DNA of 64,000 nt from CAYNJF01 sp964397555 (lineage in GTDB: Bacteria; Pseudomonadota; Gammaproteobacteria; Berkiellales; Berkiellaceae), in assembly GCA_964397555.1 (NCBI GenBank), contig CAYNJF010000007.1, positions 1 through 64,000 on the forward strand. Direction: 5' to 3'. A model generated the notes under the pieces. It saw nothing but the letters and a program-made list of their open reading frames with translations, was not told the origin of the DNA and searched no databases. Below are positions 17,440-26,937 of this stretch, piece after piece (the first letter of the stretch is position 1; each line of letters starts with the position of its first letter). Position numbers and translations under genes: made by a program.

Positions 17440-18684
17440 CTACCCGATGTATACTTCTAGGGGTTGTAGGCTCGGAAACCATTCCAACAACACATGGGTA
17501 TAAACGTGCATACTCAAGGAAATCAAAAAGGTCGCATAAACCGGCAGTTTAACAAATGGGAAATTCACCAACTTATATAAGATATTACAAATCGCCAACA
17601 CGATGATCGCCGGGTAACAAATGGATACGATTGGGTGTAGGAACTTCATAAGGGTATCAAAGCCTAAGTTGGAAAACAGAACGGTGATCAAAACGATCCC
17701 GACAACAAGCCAATGATAGTTGAGCTCACGCCCGTTCCCTACTCTTGAATCTCTAAACTCCACAATGATGACATCCGCGACCGTGGCCGCAAGGGATATG
17801 ACGGTGGTCAAGCAAGCCAAAGCTAGAGCGACGTTTGCGATGAAGGAAAAATCCCCCAAAATGTAGATAGCCATTTTGGTCAACAACGCTTGTTGAGGCA
17901 CATCGGCCACCACTTGCATGTTTTGAGCGGTTGCTAAAGATAAACCGACGTAGATGACGCCTAATAGCAAACCACCAATAATGGCAGCTGTGAAACAAAC
18001 GGGCGCCAAACTCTTCGGGGTGACATCACGCCCTTGGGCGGCAAACTTCTCTTTTAATAAATCCCATATGATCACCGCAAAAAACATCGAAGCCAGTAAA
18101 TCCATCATGTCATACCCGACATGGATCCCTTCAGCAAAGGCACTCATAGGCGTGTAATCAGTAGGCACCGGAGCCGTACTTAACATAAAGCCACGAACAA
18201 TGATGATGCAAAGCGAGCCCAAAAGAATGGGCGATAAAATCATGCCAAGGATCGGAATGATCAAGTCACGTTTGTATACGCAAAATAGGACGAGAGCCCC
18301 TGATAATAAGGAAAATAAGAACAAATCAATGGGCACATAAGGCGTAATCGCTGAATGAGCCACGGTAAAGCAGCGTGGCATTGCGCCAAAGGGCCCAATG
18401 ATCGCAAGAATCAATATGACAATAAGATAAGCAGGAACTTCACCAATGCGGTTGAAAAACTTCTTACAGTCCCCATCAAATAAAATAGTACTGATTAAGC
18501 CTAAAAGTGGACCACCAATGCCCATAATGACCACACCAGCCAGCGCAAAAGCAATCGGCTCACCTATGGTCTTACCTAGGTTCAATGGAAAGATGACATT
18601 ACCGGCGCCAAAGAACATGGAAAATATGGCAATACCCGCGGAAAACGCGGTCAAGCCAAACGAAAATCGTATTTTTTCAGACAC
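17440..18684 (-). CDS. brnQ: BrnQ/LIV-II-type branched-chain amino acid transporter
   Basis: A 414-residue inner-membrane protein with about 12 helices. It has the LIVCS family landmarks FFGAGNVIFPLNLG near residue 25 and IGPFGAMPRCFTVAHS near 100. The family imports leucine, isoleucine and valine with sodium or protons. The start is a GTG with AAAGGT seven bases upstream. Next to the ATP/ADP translocase it makes a pair of nutrient importers, which fits an organism feeding on host metabolites. Substrate specificity within the family is not certain. Confidence 0.9.
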   Translation of the reverse strand: MSEKIRFSFGLTAFSAGIAIFSMFFGAGNVIFPLNLGKTIGEPIAFALAGVVIMGIGGPLLGLISTILFDGDCKKFFNRIGEVPAYLIVILILAIIGPFGAMPRCFTVAHSAITPYVPIDLFLFSLLSGALVLFCVYKRDLIIPILGMILSPILLGSLCIIIVRGFMLSTAPVPTDYTPMSAFAEGIHVGYDMMDLLASMFFAVIIWDLLKEKFAAQGRDVTPKSLAPVCFTAAIIGGLLLGVIYVGLSLATAQNMQVVADVPQQALLTKMAIYILGDFSFIANVALALACLTTVISLAATVADVIIVEFRDSRVGNGRELNYHWLVVGIVLITVLFSNLGFDTLMKFLHPIVSICYPAIIVLAICNILYKLVNFPFVKLPVYATFLISLSMHVYTHVLLEWFPSLQPLEVYIG

Positions 18685-18995
18685 AATAGTACCTTTGATT
18701 CAGTCTACTTTTAAAGCAACACACCAAATGCAAACCCCAACCACCGTATTGATTTAGCCGTCTGTATTACATAAACCAGTTACAGGCCTTACAACTTAAT
18801 TCAAGTGCAAAGAAAGGGTTTGTGGTACTACTACAACTACATGGTCTTCGGAGCGATCATTGCTTTTATTAATCATGCATTCTGATGAGCATTTGCCATT
18901 AGTCGATCTTAAATTACCATGGCCAAGTTCTTAACTCAACTTTGGTAAGATTGATAACGGTGAGGACATTAACCCAACGTATGTAAGTATTTGGC
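18685..18995. other. 311-base intergenic region between dnaE and brnQ
   Basis: Separates the end of dnaE from the next minus-strand gene. I see no strong hairpin-T-run terminator, no RNA gene and no open frame worth calling. This is the junction where the accessory block begins. Confidence 0.4.
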
Positions 18996-21900
18996 CTAAT
19001 ACTCTAAAGTGAGTGCGTCTTTCCCTAGTTCCTCTTTGAGCAACTTAATTAAATGCTCTGAAGGCAGCACTCGCCATTGCTGACTCAACGGCATGGTTGC
19101 GTGCACTTCCCCGTAATATTCAATGGTCACTGGGGTTGGTCCCATTTGCTCTTGAAAGACTTGTTTGAGTCCCTCGATGAAGGTGGGAAAATCTCGATGG
19201 CGCTCCGGGCGGACCTTTATTTTCAAACGCTTGGCCCATCGACCTCGAGCATTGGCCAAATCCATGATGTCCTCGCAACGAAGCCTTAACTGTTTGGCGT
19301 TTTGATCAAAACTTGACGTGCCCATAACAATCAAGAAGGCGTCTTTTTTCAAACACTCGCGCTTGGCTTCAAACAAGTCAGAGAAAATCGCCACTTCAAA
19401 CTGCCCTTTTTCATCTTCGAGCGTGACAAAAGCCATGCGATCGCCTTTTTTGGTCATAAGGGTGCGCATTTGAGTGACAATGCCCGCCACCACGACTTTC
19501 GTTTCCCGATTTGGAAGTTGGTTCAATGGGTGAGTCACGACATGGGATAACTCTTGCTGAAGCGTTTTTACTGGATGGCCACTTAGATACAAACCGAGCG
19601 TGTCACGCTCATGTTGCAAACGAGTCAACTCATCCCACTCGGGCGCACTGACATACTCAGGCTCACTTGTGCTTTCTTCTAAAGAAAACATATCAACTTG
19701 CCCAGAGACTTCATCGCTGAGTTTTTTCTCGGCCACTTTTAAGGCCGTATCAAGGTTTGCCTCTAAGATGGCTCGAGATTGACCAAGACTATCCATCGCA
19801 CCGGATTGGATTAACGCTTCAAGCACACGACGATTCGCTTTTTTGCAATCGATGCGTTGGCAAAAATCAAACAAGTCCGTAAAAGCCCCGTCTTTTCGAG
19901 CTTGGACAATGCTGTCAATGGCTCCATCCCCCACGCCTTTAATCGCGCCTAGCCCGTAAACGATGTCTCCTCTGTCGTTCAGGGTGAACATGCGATAGCT
20001 ATGATTAACGTCGGGATTTAATAACGTCAGCTTCATATGTCTGACTTCAGAGACGAAAATGACCACCTTATCGGTGTTGCCCATGTCTGAGGACAGAACC
20101 GCTGCCATGAATGCGTTGGGGTAGTGAGCTTTAAGCCAAGCGGTTTGATAAGAAACCAAAGCGTAGGCCGCTGAGTGAGATTTGTTAAACCCGTAGCCGG
20201 CAAACTTTTCCATCAAGTCAAAGATGTATGTGGCTGTCTCCGCTTCAATGCCTCGTTCTGTGGCCCCTGTTTGGAAAATCTCTCGTTGCTTGGCCATCTC
20301 TTCAGGCTTTTTCTTACCCATCGCACGACGCAATAAATCCGCGCCCCCTAGCGTATAACCGGCTAAGCTTTGGGCAATTTGCATGACCTGCTCTTGATAG
20401 AGAATTACCCCGTACGTAGACTCCAATATGGGCTCTAATTCAGGGTGGGGATACTCAACAACGGCACGGCCGTGCTTTCGATCAATAAAGTCATCGACCA
20501 TCCCGGATTGCAACGGTCCTGGACGAAACAGCGCCACCAAGGCGATGATTTCTTCGAATTGATCGGGTTGAAGTCGATGAATCAACTCTTTCATCCCGCG
20601 AGACTCTAACTGAAAGACCGCGGTTGTTTGACAGGCTTTCAAAAGCTCAAACGTTTTCGGGCAGTCAATGGGAATGTCGGCAATGTTGATTTTTTCATCA
20701 CTGAGGTAACGGTTTACGTTTTGAACCGCCCATTGAATAATGGTCAGGGTACGCAGGCCTAAAAAGTCAAACTTGACCAAGCCGGCGGCCTCTACGTCGT
20801 CTTTGTCGTATTGAGTGACGGCCTGCTCTGAGCCTTGTTCACAATACATGGGGGTAAATTCCGTTAGACGGTCGGGGGCAATGACGACACCGCCCGCATG
20901 TTTACCCACATTTCGAGTCAGTCCTTCGAGTTTTCTGGCCAAGTCGATGAGGATTTTAACTTCTTCTTCGCTTTGATAGCGTTGCTTGAGCATATCCTCT
21001 TCGATCAACGCTTTATCTAGCGTCATCCCAATTTCAAAGGGAATGAGCTTAGCAATTTTATCGACAAATCCATAAGGGTGGCCTAAGACACGCCCTACGT
21101 CTCGAACCACCGCTTTTGCCGCCATCGTACCAAAGGTTGCAATCTGAGAGACGGACTGACGGCCATATTTTTGAGCAACGTAGTCGATCACATCGTCTCG
21201 TCTGTCCATGCAAAAATCGATATCAAAGTCAGGCATGGATACCCGCTCAGGGTTCAAAAAGCGCTCAAAAAGCAGATCGTACTCAATCGGGTCCAAATCG
21301 GTGATCTCAAGAGCCCAAGCCACAATCGAGCCCGCCCCTGAACCACGCCCTGGTCCCACCGGAATGTCATGACGTTTCGCCCACTGAATAAAGTCGGCAA
21401 CAATCAAAAAGTAGCCAGGGAACCCCATGGAGATGATCACTTCAAGCTCAATGTCCAAACGCTCTTGGTAGGCTTGATTAACATCGTCATGATCGGGCGC
21501 ATCATGAGCTTGAAGGACCAAAGGCATGCGCTTTTGCAAACCTTCATTGGATAAGGCTCTCAAATAGGTTTCTACCGTGTGCGATTCTGGCACCGGAAAG
21601 TCGGGTAAAAACGCCTTGCCCAGTGAGAGCTGCACGTTGCATCGTTTTGCAATCTCAACGGTGTTGGCGAGGGCACTTGGCACATGCTCAAACCAAGCTT
21701 GCATTTGCTCATTTGGCGTTAAATACTGATCTTGTGAGTAAGCCTTTTCACGAGGTTGTGCCAGTGTCGTCCCCTCTTGAATGCACACTCTGGCTTCATG
21801 GGCCTCAAAATCATTGGGATTTAAAAACATCACCGAGTTGGTTGCAACCACCGGTGTTTGAGTTTCACTGGCAAGCTCGATGACCTGAGTCATGTTCATG

Positions 21901-22403
21901 TGAGGATTAACGTGAGACAAGCCCAGGTAAAAACGATCGCCATAGGCGTTGTGATAGCTCTTAAGACGAGCAATGGCTTGAGGTTTGGGCTCAACCAGTA
22001 ATTGCTGATCCTCGATTAAGATCGCAATCACCTCATCAATCCCCTCAACCACCCATTCTACCGGCAAGATCGGCACAGGAAAGCGTTCACACTCTGAGTA
22101 AGCTTTGGATATCAGTTGTCGAATGAGATCAAGGCCGTGATTAGACTGGCATAACAGCAACCATTTAGCCGGTCTTGGGCTCTCGCTTTGCAACCAAACT
22201 TCAACACCGATGATGGGTTTAATCCCGCTTTGCATTGCTTTTTGGTAAAACTTAACCACACCAAATAAATTGTTGAGATCGGTCACCGCAACCGCAGGCT
22301 GATCTTTTTTGACGCATTCGGCAACCAAGTCTTTATGACGAATCACGCTGTCATAAATAGAAAACTCAGAGTGAACGTGTAAATGGACAAAGGGCTCAGT
22401 CAT
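18996..22403 (-). CDS. dnaE: DNA polymerase III alpha subunit
   Basis: Catalytic subunit of the replicative polymerase, 1135 residues. Domains in order: PHP domain at the N terminus (HLHVHSEFSIYD), palm with the catalytic PDFDIDF motif at 391-397, fingers including FDFLGLRTLTI with the third catalytic Asp, and the helix-hairpin-helix region. The OB fold (KVVVAGIVTQMRTL...GDRMAFVTLED) lies near 960, followed by the C-terminal domain. Its ATG overlaps the end of rnhB by eight bases, so the two are translationally coupled. The expected next gene, accA, is displaced by 13 kb. Confidence 0.98.
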   Translation of the reverse strand: MTEPFVHLHVHSEFSIYDSVIRHKDLVAECVKKDQPAVAVTDLNNLFGVVKFYQKAMQSGIKPIIGVEVWLQSESPRPAKWLLLCQSNHGLDLIRQLISKAYSECERFPVPILPVEWVVEGIDEVIAILIEDQQLLVEPKPQAIARLKSYHNAYGDRFYLGLSHVNPHMNMTQVIELASETQTPVVATNSVMFLNPNDFEAHEARVCIQEGTTLAQPREKAYSQDQYLTPNEQMQAWFEHVPSALANTVEIAKRCNVQLSLGKAFLPDFPVPESHTVETYLRALSNEGLQKRMPLVLQAHDAPDHDDVNQAYQERLDIELEVIISMGFPGYFLIVADFIQWAKRHDIPVGPGRGSGAGSIVAWALEITDLDPIEYDLLFERFLNPERVSMPDFDIDFCMDRRDDVIDYVAQKYGRQSVSQIATFGTMAAKAVVRDVGRVLGHPYGFVDKIAKLIPFEIGMTLDKALIEEDMLKQRYQSEEEVKILIDLARKLEGLTRNVGKHAGGVVIAPDRLTEFTPMYCEQGSEQAVTQYDKDDVEAAGLVKFDFLGLRTLTIIQWAVQNVNRYLSDEKINIADIPIDCPKTFELLKACQTTAVFQLESRGMKELIHRLQPDQFEEIIALVALFRPGPLQSGMVDDFIDRKHGRAVVEYPHPELEPILESTYGVILYQEQVMQIAQSLAGYTLGGADLLRRAMGKKKPEEMAKQREIFQTGATERGIEAETATYIFDLMEKFAGYGFNKSHSAAYALVSYQTAWLKAHYPNAFMAAVLSSDMGNTDKVVIFVSEVRHMKLTLLNPDVNHSYRMFTLNDRGDIVYGLGAIKGVGDGAIDSIVQARKDGAFTDLFDFCQRIDCKKANRRVLEALIQSGAMDSLGQSRAILEANLDTALKVAEKKLSDEVSGQVDMFSLEESTSEPEYVSAPEWDELTRLQHERDTLGLYLSGHPVKTLQQELSHVVTHPLNQLPNRETKVVVAGIVTQMRTLMTKKGDRMAFVTLEDEKGQFEVAIFSDLFEAKRECLKKDAFLIVMGTSSFDQNAKQLRLRCEDIMDLANARGRWAKRLKIKVRPERHRDFPTFIEGLKQVFQEQMGPTPVTIEYYGEVHATMPLSQQWRVLPSEHLIKLLKEELGKDALTLEY

Positions 22404-22965
22404 GGTGCAACTCGAGTAAGGCCCGAACTGGTTTAAAACTGGTGCGATGAATAGGACACGGCCCCAGCTTTCTCAGTGCCTCCATATGAACTTTAGTGCC
22501 ATAACCTTTATGTTTAGCAAAGCCATAGCCTGGGTAGATTTCATCCAAAGAGGCCATCGCCCGATCACGCGTCACTTTGGCCACAATGGAAGCCGCACCA
22601 ATGACGGGCACAAGCGCATCGCCTTTGATGATGGTTTCACAAGGGTAGATGACATCAGGAGCCTTGTTACCATCGACGAGGACTTTATCAATGTCCACGT
22701 CGATCCCTTCAATGGCTCTTTTCATGGCCAACATCGATGCTTGAAGAATGTTGATGGAATCAATTTCTTCTACGGAGGCCTCGCCCAGACAATAGACGCT
22801 GGCTCGAATGATGTCATCGAACAAAGCATCTCGTTTTTTTTCACTGAGGGCTTTGGAGTCATCCACTCGCTGCAAAAGGTCTTCGTCTTCGCATGAGAGC
22901 GCGCAGGCGACAATGGTTCCGGCAAGTGGGCCGCGACCAACCTCATCCACTCCGATGATTGCCAT
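22396..22965 (-). CDS. rnhB: Ribonuclease HII
   Basis: A 189-residue cytoplasmic endonuclease that cuts the RNA strand of RNA-DNA hybrids, including single misincorporated ribonucleotides. The N-terminal GVDEVGRGPLAG carries the first catalytic Asp-Glu pair, VLVDGN the next Asp, and IGAASIVAKVTRD the family signature. Normal length. It overlaps lpxB by 23 bases and dnaE by 8, in the conserved lpxB-rnhB-dnaE order. Confidence 0.97.
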   Translation of the reverse strand: MAIIGVDEVGRGPLAGTIVACALSCEDEDLLQRVDDSKALSEKKRDALFDDIIRASVYCLGEASVEEIDSINILQASMLAMKRAIEGIDVDIDKVLVDGNKAPDVIYPCETIIKGDALVPVIGAASIVAKVTRDRAMASLDEIYPGYGFAKHKGYGTKVHMEALRKLGPCPIHRTSFKPVRALLELHHD

Positions 22966-24127
22966 GGGCTTTCTTCCTTAATCCATCGATGGCTGATTGA
23001 ATCGTCTGATCGGTATTCATCATCAAACGTTCATGCAGTTGAGTAAAATCTTGTTGCATCAAACGCCCTTTTTCCGAACGACATAAGTCGTTGAGTTCAT
23101 GGGCGATTTGAGCAGGGTCAATGTCATTTTGAATGTATTCGCGAACCAAGGCTTTGCCGGACATAATGTTGGTCAAAGCGATGTAAGGGGTTCGTATCAG
23201 GCGTTTAGCAATCTGATAGGTGATGGCAGACATTTTATAGACCACCACGTGGGGAGTTTTGCAAAGGGTGGCCTCCAACGTCGCCGTGCCGGAGGTGACC
23301 AAAGCACAGTCCGCACTTTTTAAAAGAGTACGGGTTTGATTCACAATAGGAATAAAGGCCGATTTGGCTTTATCTGAAATAAGGGACTCAAACAAGATCT
23401 TTAACTCGTCATTCAAGCACGCTACGACACATTGAGCGTTTGCGTTGACTTGCTCAAAAGACTCCACGGTTTTTGAAAACGTATCAGCTAAGCGTCTTAT
23501 TTCACCTTTTCGCGACCCTGGTAAAAAAGCAATAATGGGCCGAGAAGCATCCAAATCAAGCGATTGTGCTGCCTGCGTTTTATCAATGTTAAGCGGAATG
23601 GTTTGCGCCAAGTGATGGCCTACGAAACTGGCTTGAACGCCATGCTCATCGTAAATGGGCTTCTCAAAAGGAAACAAGCAAAGCATGTGTGCCACAGAGC
23701 GCTTAATTTGATGAATGCGATTTGCCCGCCATGCCCATATCGTGGGTGAGACGTAATGCATGGTGGGGACTTGAGCTTTGAACAGCTTTTCTTCAAGACC
23801 AAGATTGAAATCAGGCGCATCAATACCAATGAAGACATCGGGAGGATGTTCAATCAACAGCTTGGCCAGCTTTTTGCGCATGCCAAGAAGCTCAGGGGCC
23901 CTTTTTAAGGGCTCAAAAAAGCCCATAACAGACAGACGCTCCATCGGATACACTGAGGTCACGCCGGCCTCTTGCATGTGAGGGCCCCCAATGCCAACCA
24001 AGCTGGCTTCAGGGTATTTTGCTTTGATTAAGCGAGCAATCTGAGTACCAAGTAAGTCCCCAGAGGCTTCGCCGGCGACCAGAGCAAAACGCACGGGCGC
24101 ACTGAGATAATCCCCAGGTAACTTCAC
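22943..24127 (-). CDS. lpxB: Lipid-A-disaccharide synthase
   Basis: A 394-residue peripheral membrane glycosyltransferase that joins UDP-2,3-diacylglucosamine and lipid X to form the lipid A disaccharide. Recognisable by VAGEASGDLLG near residue 20, IDAPDFN near 100, and LPGSRKGEI near 200. The start is a GTG whose G is the last base of the lpxA stop (TAGTG), so translation is coupled. An Arg-rich C terminus follows the family pattern. Confidence 0.97.
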   Translation of the reverse strand: MKLPGDYLSAPVRFALVAGEASGDLLGTQIARLIKAKYPEASLVGIGGPHMQEAGVTSVYPMERLSVMGFFEPLKRAPELLGMRKKLAKLLIEHPPDVFIGIDAPDFNLGLEEKLFKAQVPTMHYVSPTIWAWRANRIHQIKRSVAHMLCLFPFEKPIYDEHGVQASFVGHHLAQTIPLNIDKTQAAQSLDLDASRPIIAFLPGSRKGEIRRLADTFSKTVESFEQVNANAQCVVACLNDELKILFESLISDKAKSAFIPIVNQTRTLLKSADCALVTSGTATLEATLCKTPHVVVYKMSAITYQIAKRLIRTPYIALTNIMSGKALVREYIQNDIDPAQIAHELNDLCRSEKGRLMQQDFTQLHERLMMNTDQTIQSAIDGLRKKAHGNHRSG

Positions 24128-24897
24128 TATCGAACCACACCACGCTTTGAATGCTTAATAAACGACAGCATGGTATTCACATCCACGCACTCACGTGCTG
24201 TAGAGGCTAATTGTTCCATGGCTTGCTCGAGCGTAAGGCCTTGTCTAAATAAGGTCTTGTAAGCTCGTTTAAGCTGCGTGATGGTCTCAGAGGTAAACTG
24301 ACGGCGCTTGAGTCCTTCAACGTTTAACCCAAAGGCGGCCGCAGGGTGGCCAGAGACCATGGTAAACGGAAGCACGTCTTTGACAATGATGGAGCCACCG
24401 GCACAAAAAGCATAATCACCCACATTACAAAATTGATGCACCCCAACAAAACCACCCAAATTGGCGTAAGAGCCGACATTCACATGACCGGCCAATGACG
24501 CGTTGTTGGAAAACACGGTATGCGAGGCCACATGACAATCATGGGCAATGTGCACGTAGGCCATCAACAAATTGTTTGAGCCAATGGAGGTTAAATCACC
24601 CCCTTGTACGGTGCCACGGGAAATGGTGACGTACTCTCTGAAAATGTTGTTATCACCAATTTCCAGTCGAGTGGGCTCACCGTCGTATTTTTTATCTTGA
24701 GGCTCTTCACCAATCGATGAGAATTGGAAAAAACGATTATTTTTTCCAATGACCGTGGGGCCTTTGATGACCACATGCGGGCCAATCTCACAACCGTCTC
24801 CGATATGGACGTTAGGGCCAATCACGGAATAGTGGCCAATAGATACATTTTTACCAATGGACGCCTCAGGGGAGACGATGGCAGTCGATTCAATCAC
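24127..24897 (-). CDS. lpxA: UDP-N-acetylglucosamine acyltransferase
   Basis: A 256-residue cytoplasmic left-handed beta-helix enzyme that transfers a 3-hydroxyacyl chain from ACP to UDP-GlcNAc, the first step of lipid A synthesis. The hexapeptide repeats (VSIGHYSVIGPNVHIG) and the catalytic-region MAYVHIAHDCHV are present, as is the C-terminal helical domain. It starts with GTG overlapping the fabZ stop by four bases (GTGA). Confidence 0.97.
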   Translation of the reverse strand: MIESTAIVSPEASIGKNVSIGHYSVIGPNVHIGDGCEIGPHVVIKGPTVIGKNNRFFQFSSIGEEPQDKKYDGEPTRLEIGDNNIFREYVTISRGTVQGGDLTSIGSNNLLMAYVHIAHDCHVASHTVFSNNASLAGHVNVGSYANLGGFVGVHQFCNVGDYAFCAGGSIIVKDVLPFTMVSGHPAAAFGLNVEGLKRRQFTSETITQLKRAYKTLFRQGLTLEQAMEQLASTARECVDVNTMLSFIKHSKRGVVR

Positions 24898-25343
24898 GAA
24901 ACACTCCTCATGGCGCTTAGAATCTCACAAGAGGCTGCAAGTTGACCGTCAACGGTTGCTTGGCCTAAGAGTTTCCAAAACGATTGTTTGTGGTTCACAA
25001 TTGTGACGTCCAACTTCAACTGATCCCCTGGTTTCACCATTTGTTTAAATTTGGCATTATCCACGCCTGCCAAATAAAAGATATTATCTCGAGGGCTCGA
25101 CTTGGTCGTTAAATACGCCAAAATCGCACCCGCCTGCGCAAGCGCTTCCACTAAAAGCACCCCAGGCATGACCGGATTGTCCGGGAAATGGCCATTAAAA
25201 AATGGCTCATTGATGGTCACATTTTTAATGGCCACCAAATGATTATCATCTTCAAACTCAACCACTTTATCGACCAACAAAAAGGGATAACGGTGGGGTA
25301 AATACTCGATGATTTGATTGATGTCTAATTGTGAATCACTCAC
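24894..25343 (-). CDS. fabZ: 3-hydroxyacyl-ACP dehydratase FabZ
   Basis: A 149-residue hot-dog fold dehydratase of fatty acid elongation. It has the active-site stretch HFPDNPVMPGVLLVEALAQ, with the catalytic His and Glu, and PHRYPFLLVDKV near the N terminus. It uses 3-hydroxyacyl-ACP, the same pool that LpxA and LpxD draw on, which explains its conserved place between them. It starts with GTG overlapping lpxD by eight bases. Confidence 0.97.
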   Translation of the reverse strand: MSDSQLDINQIIEYLPHRYPFLLVDKVVEFEDDNHLVAIKNVTINEPFFNGHFPDNPVMPGVLLVEALAQAGAILAYLTTKSSPRDNIFYLAGVDNAKFKQMVKPGDQLKLDVTIVNHKQSFWKLLGQATVDGQLAASCEILSAMRSVS

Positions 25344-26382
25344 TGATCGACTCCTCTTTTTTAATCAGGGTTTCCACCTGTTTCGAAAGCTTTCTAAGCT
25401 TTTGACCCATCTCATCTAAGTGATGGAATCGAGCCACGTTTTTAGCCCACTGTTTGCGATCACGAGCAGGGATCCCTGAAGAAAACACCCCTGGCTGCTT
25501 AATGGTATTGGCCACCTGGGAGCCAGGAATGAACATGCAGCGATCACATATTTCAATATGGCCATTAAACACCGATGAGCCACCGATCATGCAGTAAGCT
25601 CCAATCTTAGTTGAGCCAGCAAAGCCACAGGCGGCAGCAACCGCGGTGTGATGACCGATGATGACGTTATGGCCAACCTGGATAAGATTATCCATAATGA
25701 CGCCGTCGCCAATGATGGTGTCATCGACGGTACCTCTATCAAGGCAGTTGTTATTACCAATTTCAACTTTATCACCAATAACAACCGTGCCAACTTGAGG
25801 CACTTTGTGCCACTGGCCACGCTCATTGGCATAACCAAAACCATCACCACCGATGCTATTGCCTGATTGAATGTCACAATCAGCCCCAATCACCACTCGG
25901 TGGTATATCGTATTGTTGGGGCCCAAACGCGTACGATCACCAATGCTAACGTGTGCGCCAATAACGGTATTGGCACCCACGATCACCCCGTCCCCTAGGC
26001 TTACGCCTTCTTCAATCACGCAATTAGGCCCAATCGAGCACTCAACGCCAATCGAGGCGCTTTCGTCAATACTCGCGCTGGGGTGCACCCCTAATGCGGG
26101 AGGGGTTAACGGATTAAAAAGCGAAGAGATTTGAGCGAACACCAACTTTGGATTATCCACAATGATGCCGTTAATCCCAGGGGGAAGGTCAATGCCCTTA
26201 TGCGTGATGACAGCGCTTGCTTTTGTGGACGATAAGAAGCTTTTGTACTTATCGGAGTCCAAAAAAGCAATGGCATGTTTCGAAGCATTTTGAATGGTAC
26301 CCACTTTGGAGATGAGGGTTTCCCCATCCCCAATAAGCTGACCTTCGAAACTTTGCGCTAATTCTTTGAGTGTTCTTTGCAT
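25336..26382 (-). CDS. lpxD: UDP-3-O-acylglucosamine N-acyltransferase
   Basis: A 348-residue cytoplasmic acyltransferase that adds the second acyl chain in lipid A synthesis. The N-terminal uridine-binding domain (residues 1-95) is followed by a hexapeptide left-handed beta-helix and a C-terminal helix. NLIQVGHNVIIGHHTAVAA contains the catalytic His region. The open frame extends four codons to a TTG, but the ATG at 26382 has GAGG six bases upstream and lies eight bases after the skp stop, so I use it. Confidence 0.96.
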   Translation of the reverse strand: MQRTLKELAQSFEGQLIGDGETLISKVGTIQNASKHAIAFLDSDKYKSFLSSTKASAVITHKGIDLPPGINGIIVDNPKLVFAQISSLFNPLTPPALGVHPSASIDESASIGVECSIGPNCVIEEGVSLGDGVIVGANTVIGAHVSIGDRTRLGPNNTIYHRVVIGADCDIQSGNSIGGDGFGYANERGQWHKVPQVGTVVIGDKVEIGNNNCLDRGTVDDTIIGDGVIMDNLIQVGHNVIIGHHTAVAAACGFAGSTKIGAYCMIGGSSVFNGHIEICDRCMFIPGSQVANTIKQPGVFSSGIPARDRKQWAKNVARFHHLDEMGQKLRKLSKQVETLIKKEESISE

Positions 26383-26390
26383 ACTCAACC

Positions 26391-26918
26391 TCAAGAACCA
26401 AGGGCCTTCATGACTTCATCCGTGATGTCGATGTTTTCTTTGGTGTAGGGCACTGCATCCGACATCAAAATGATGTCAAAATCGTTCGATTTGGCGAACT
26501 CTTCTACTTTTTCAGTGACCTTATCAAAAAATTCCTGCATGTATTTAGCTTGACGATCGCTGGATTCTTTTTGATATTTTTGATGAAGTTTTTGAAGACC
26601 AATCTGAGCGGTTTGAATTTGATTTTCAAGTTTTGTGCGCTCAGATTCGCTCATGATATCACCATTGCGCTGAAGCTTTTCAAAGTCTTCTTTGATGCCC
26701 TTCTCGATGGCACGCACTTCTTCCACTTTCGGCTTAAACTCAGCGTCTAGTTTTTCTTTTACGGCCTTTAACTCAGGCGATTCGTTCATGACTTTTTGAA
26801 GGTCAAAGGTACCAATCGATGAGCCTTTAAAAAGGGCAACGCCTTTGTCAGAGTCTGCGTGAGCAATAGGAGCTGCGATCATCGCAACAAGCGCTAGACT
26901 TTGAATGAGTTTTTTCAT
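26391..26918 (-). CDS. skp: Periplasmic chaperone Skp/OmpH
   Basis: A 175-residue precursor. The ATG at 26918 has GGAGGA directly upstream and opens a signal peptide, MKKLIQSLALVAMIAAPIAHA. The frame upstream of it runs into bamA and is not coding. The mature protein is a long coiled-coil hairpin (about residues 50-125) rich in Lys, Glu and Gln, as in Skp, which holds unfolded outer-membrane proteins for BamA. It sits directly after bamA in the conserved order. Confidence 0.94.
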   Translation of the reverse strand: MKKLIQSLALVAMIAAPIAHADSDKGVALFKGSSIGTFDLQKVMNESPELKAVKEKLDAEFKPKVEEVRAIEKGIKEDFEKLQRNGDIMSESERTKLENQIQTAQIGLQKLHQKYQKESSDRQAKYMQEFFDKVTEKVEEFAKSNDFDIILMSDAVPYTKENIDITDEVMKALGS

Positions 26919-26937
26919 GGAAAATTCCTCCAATAAT

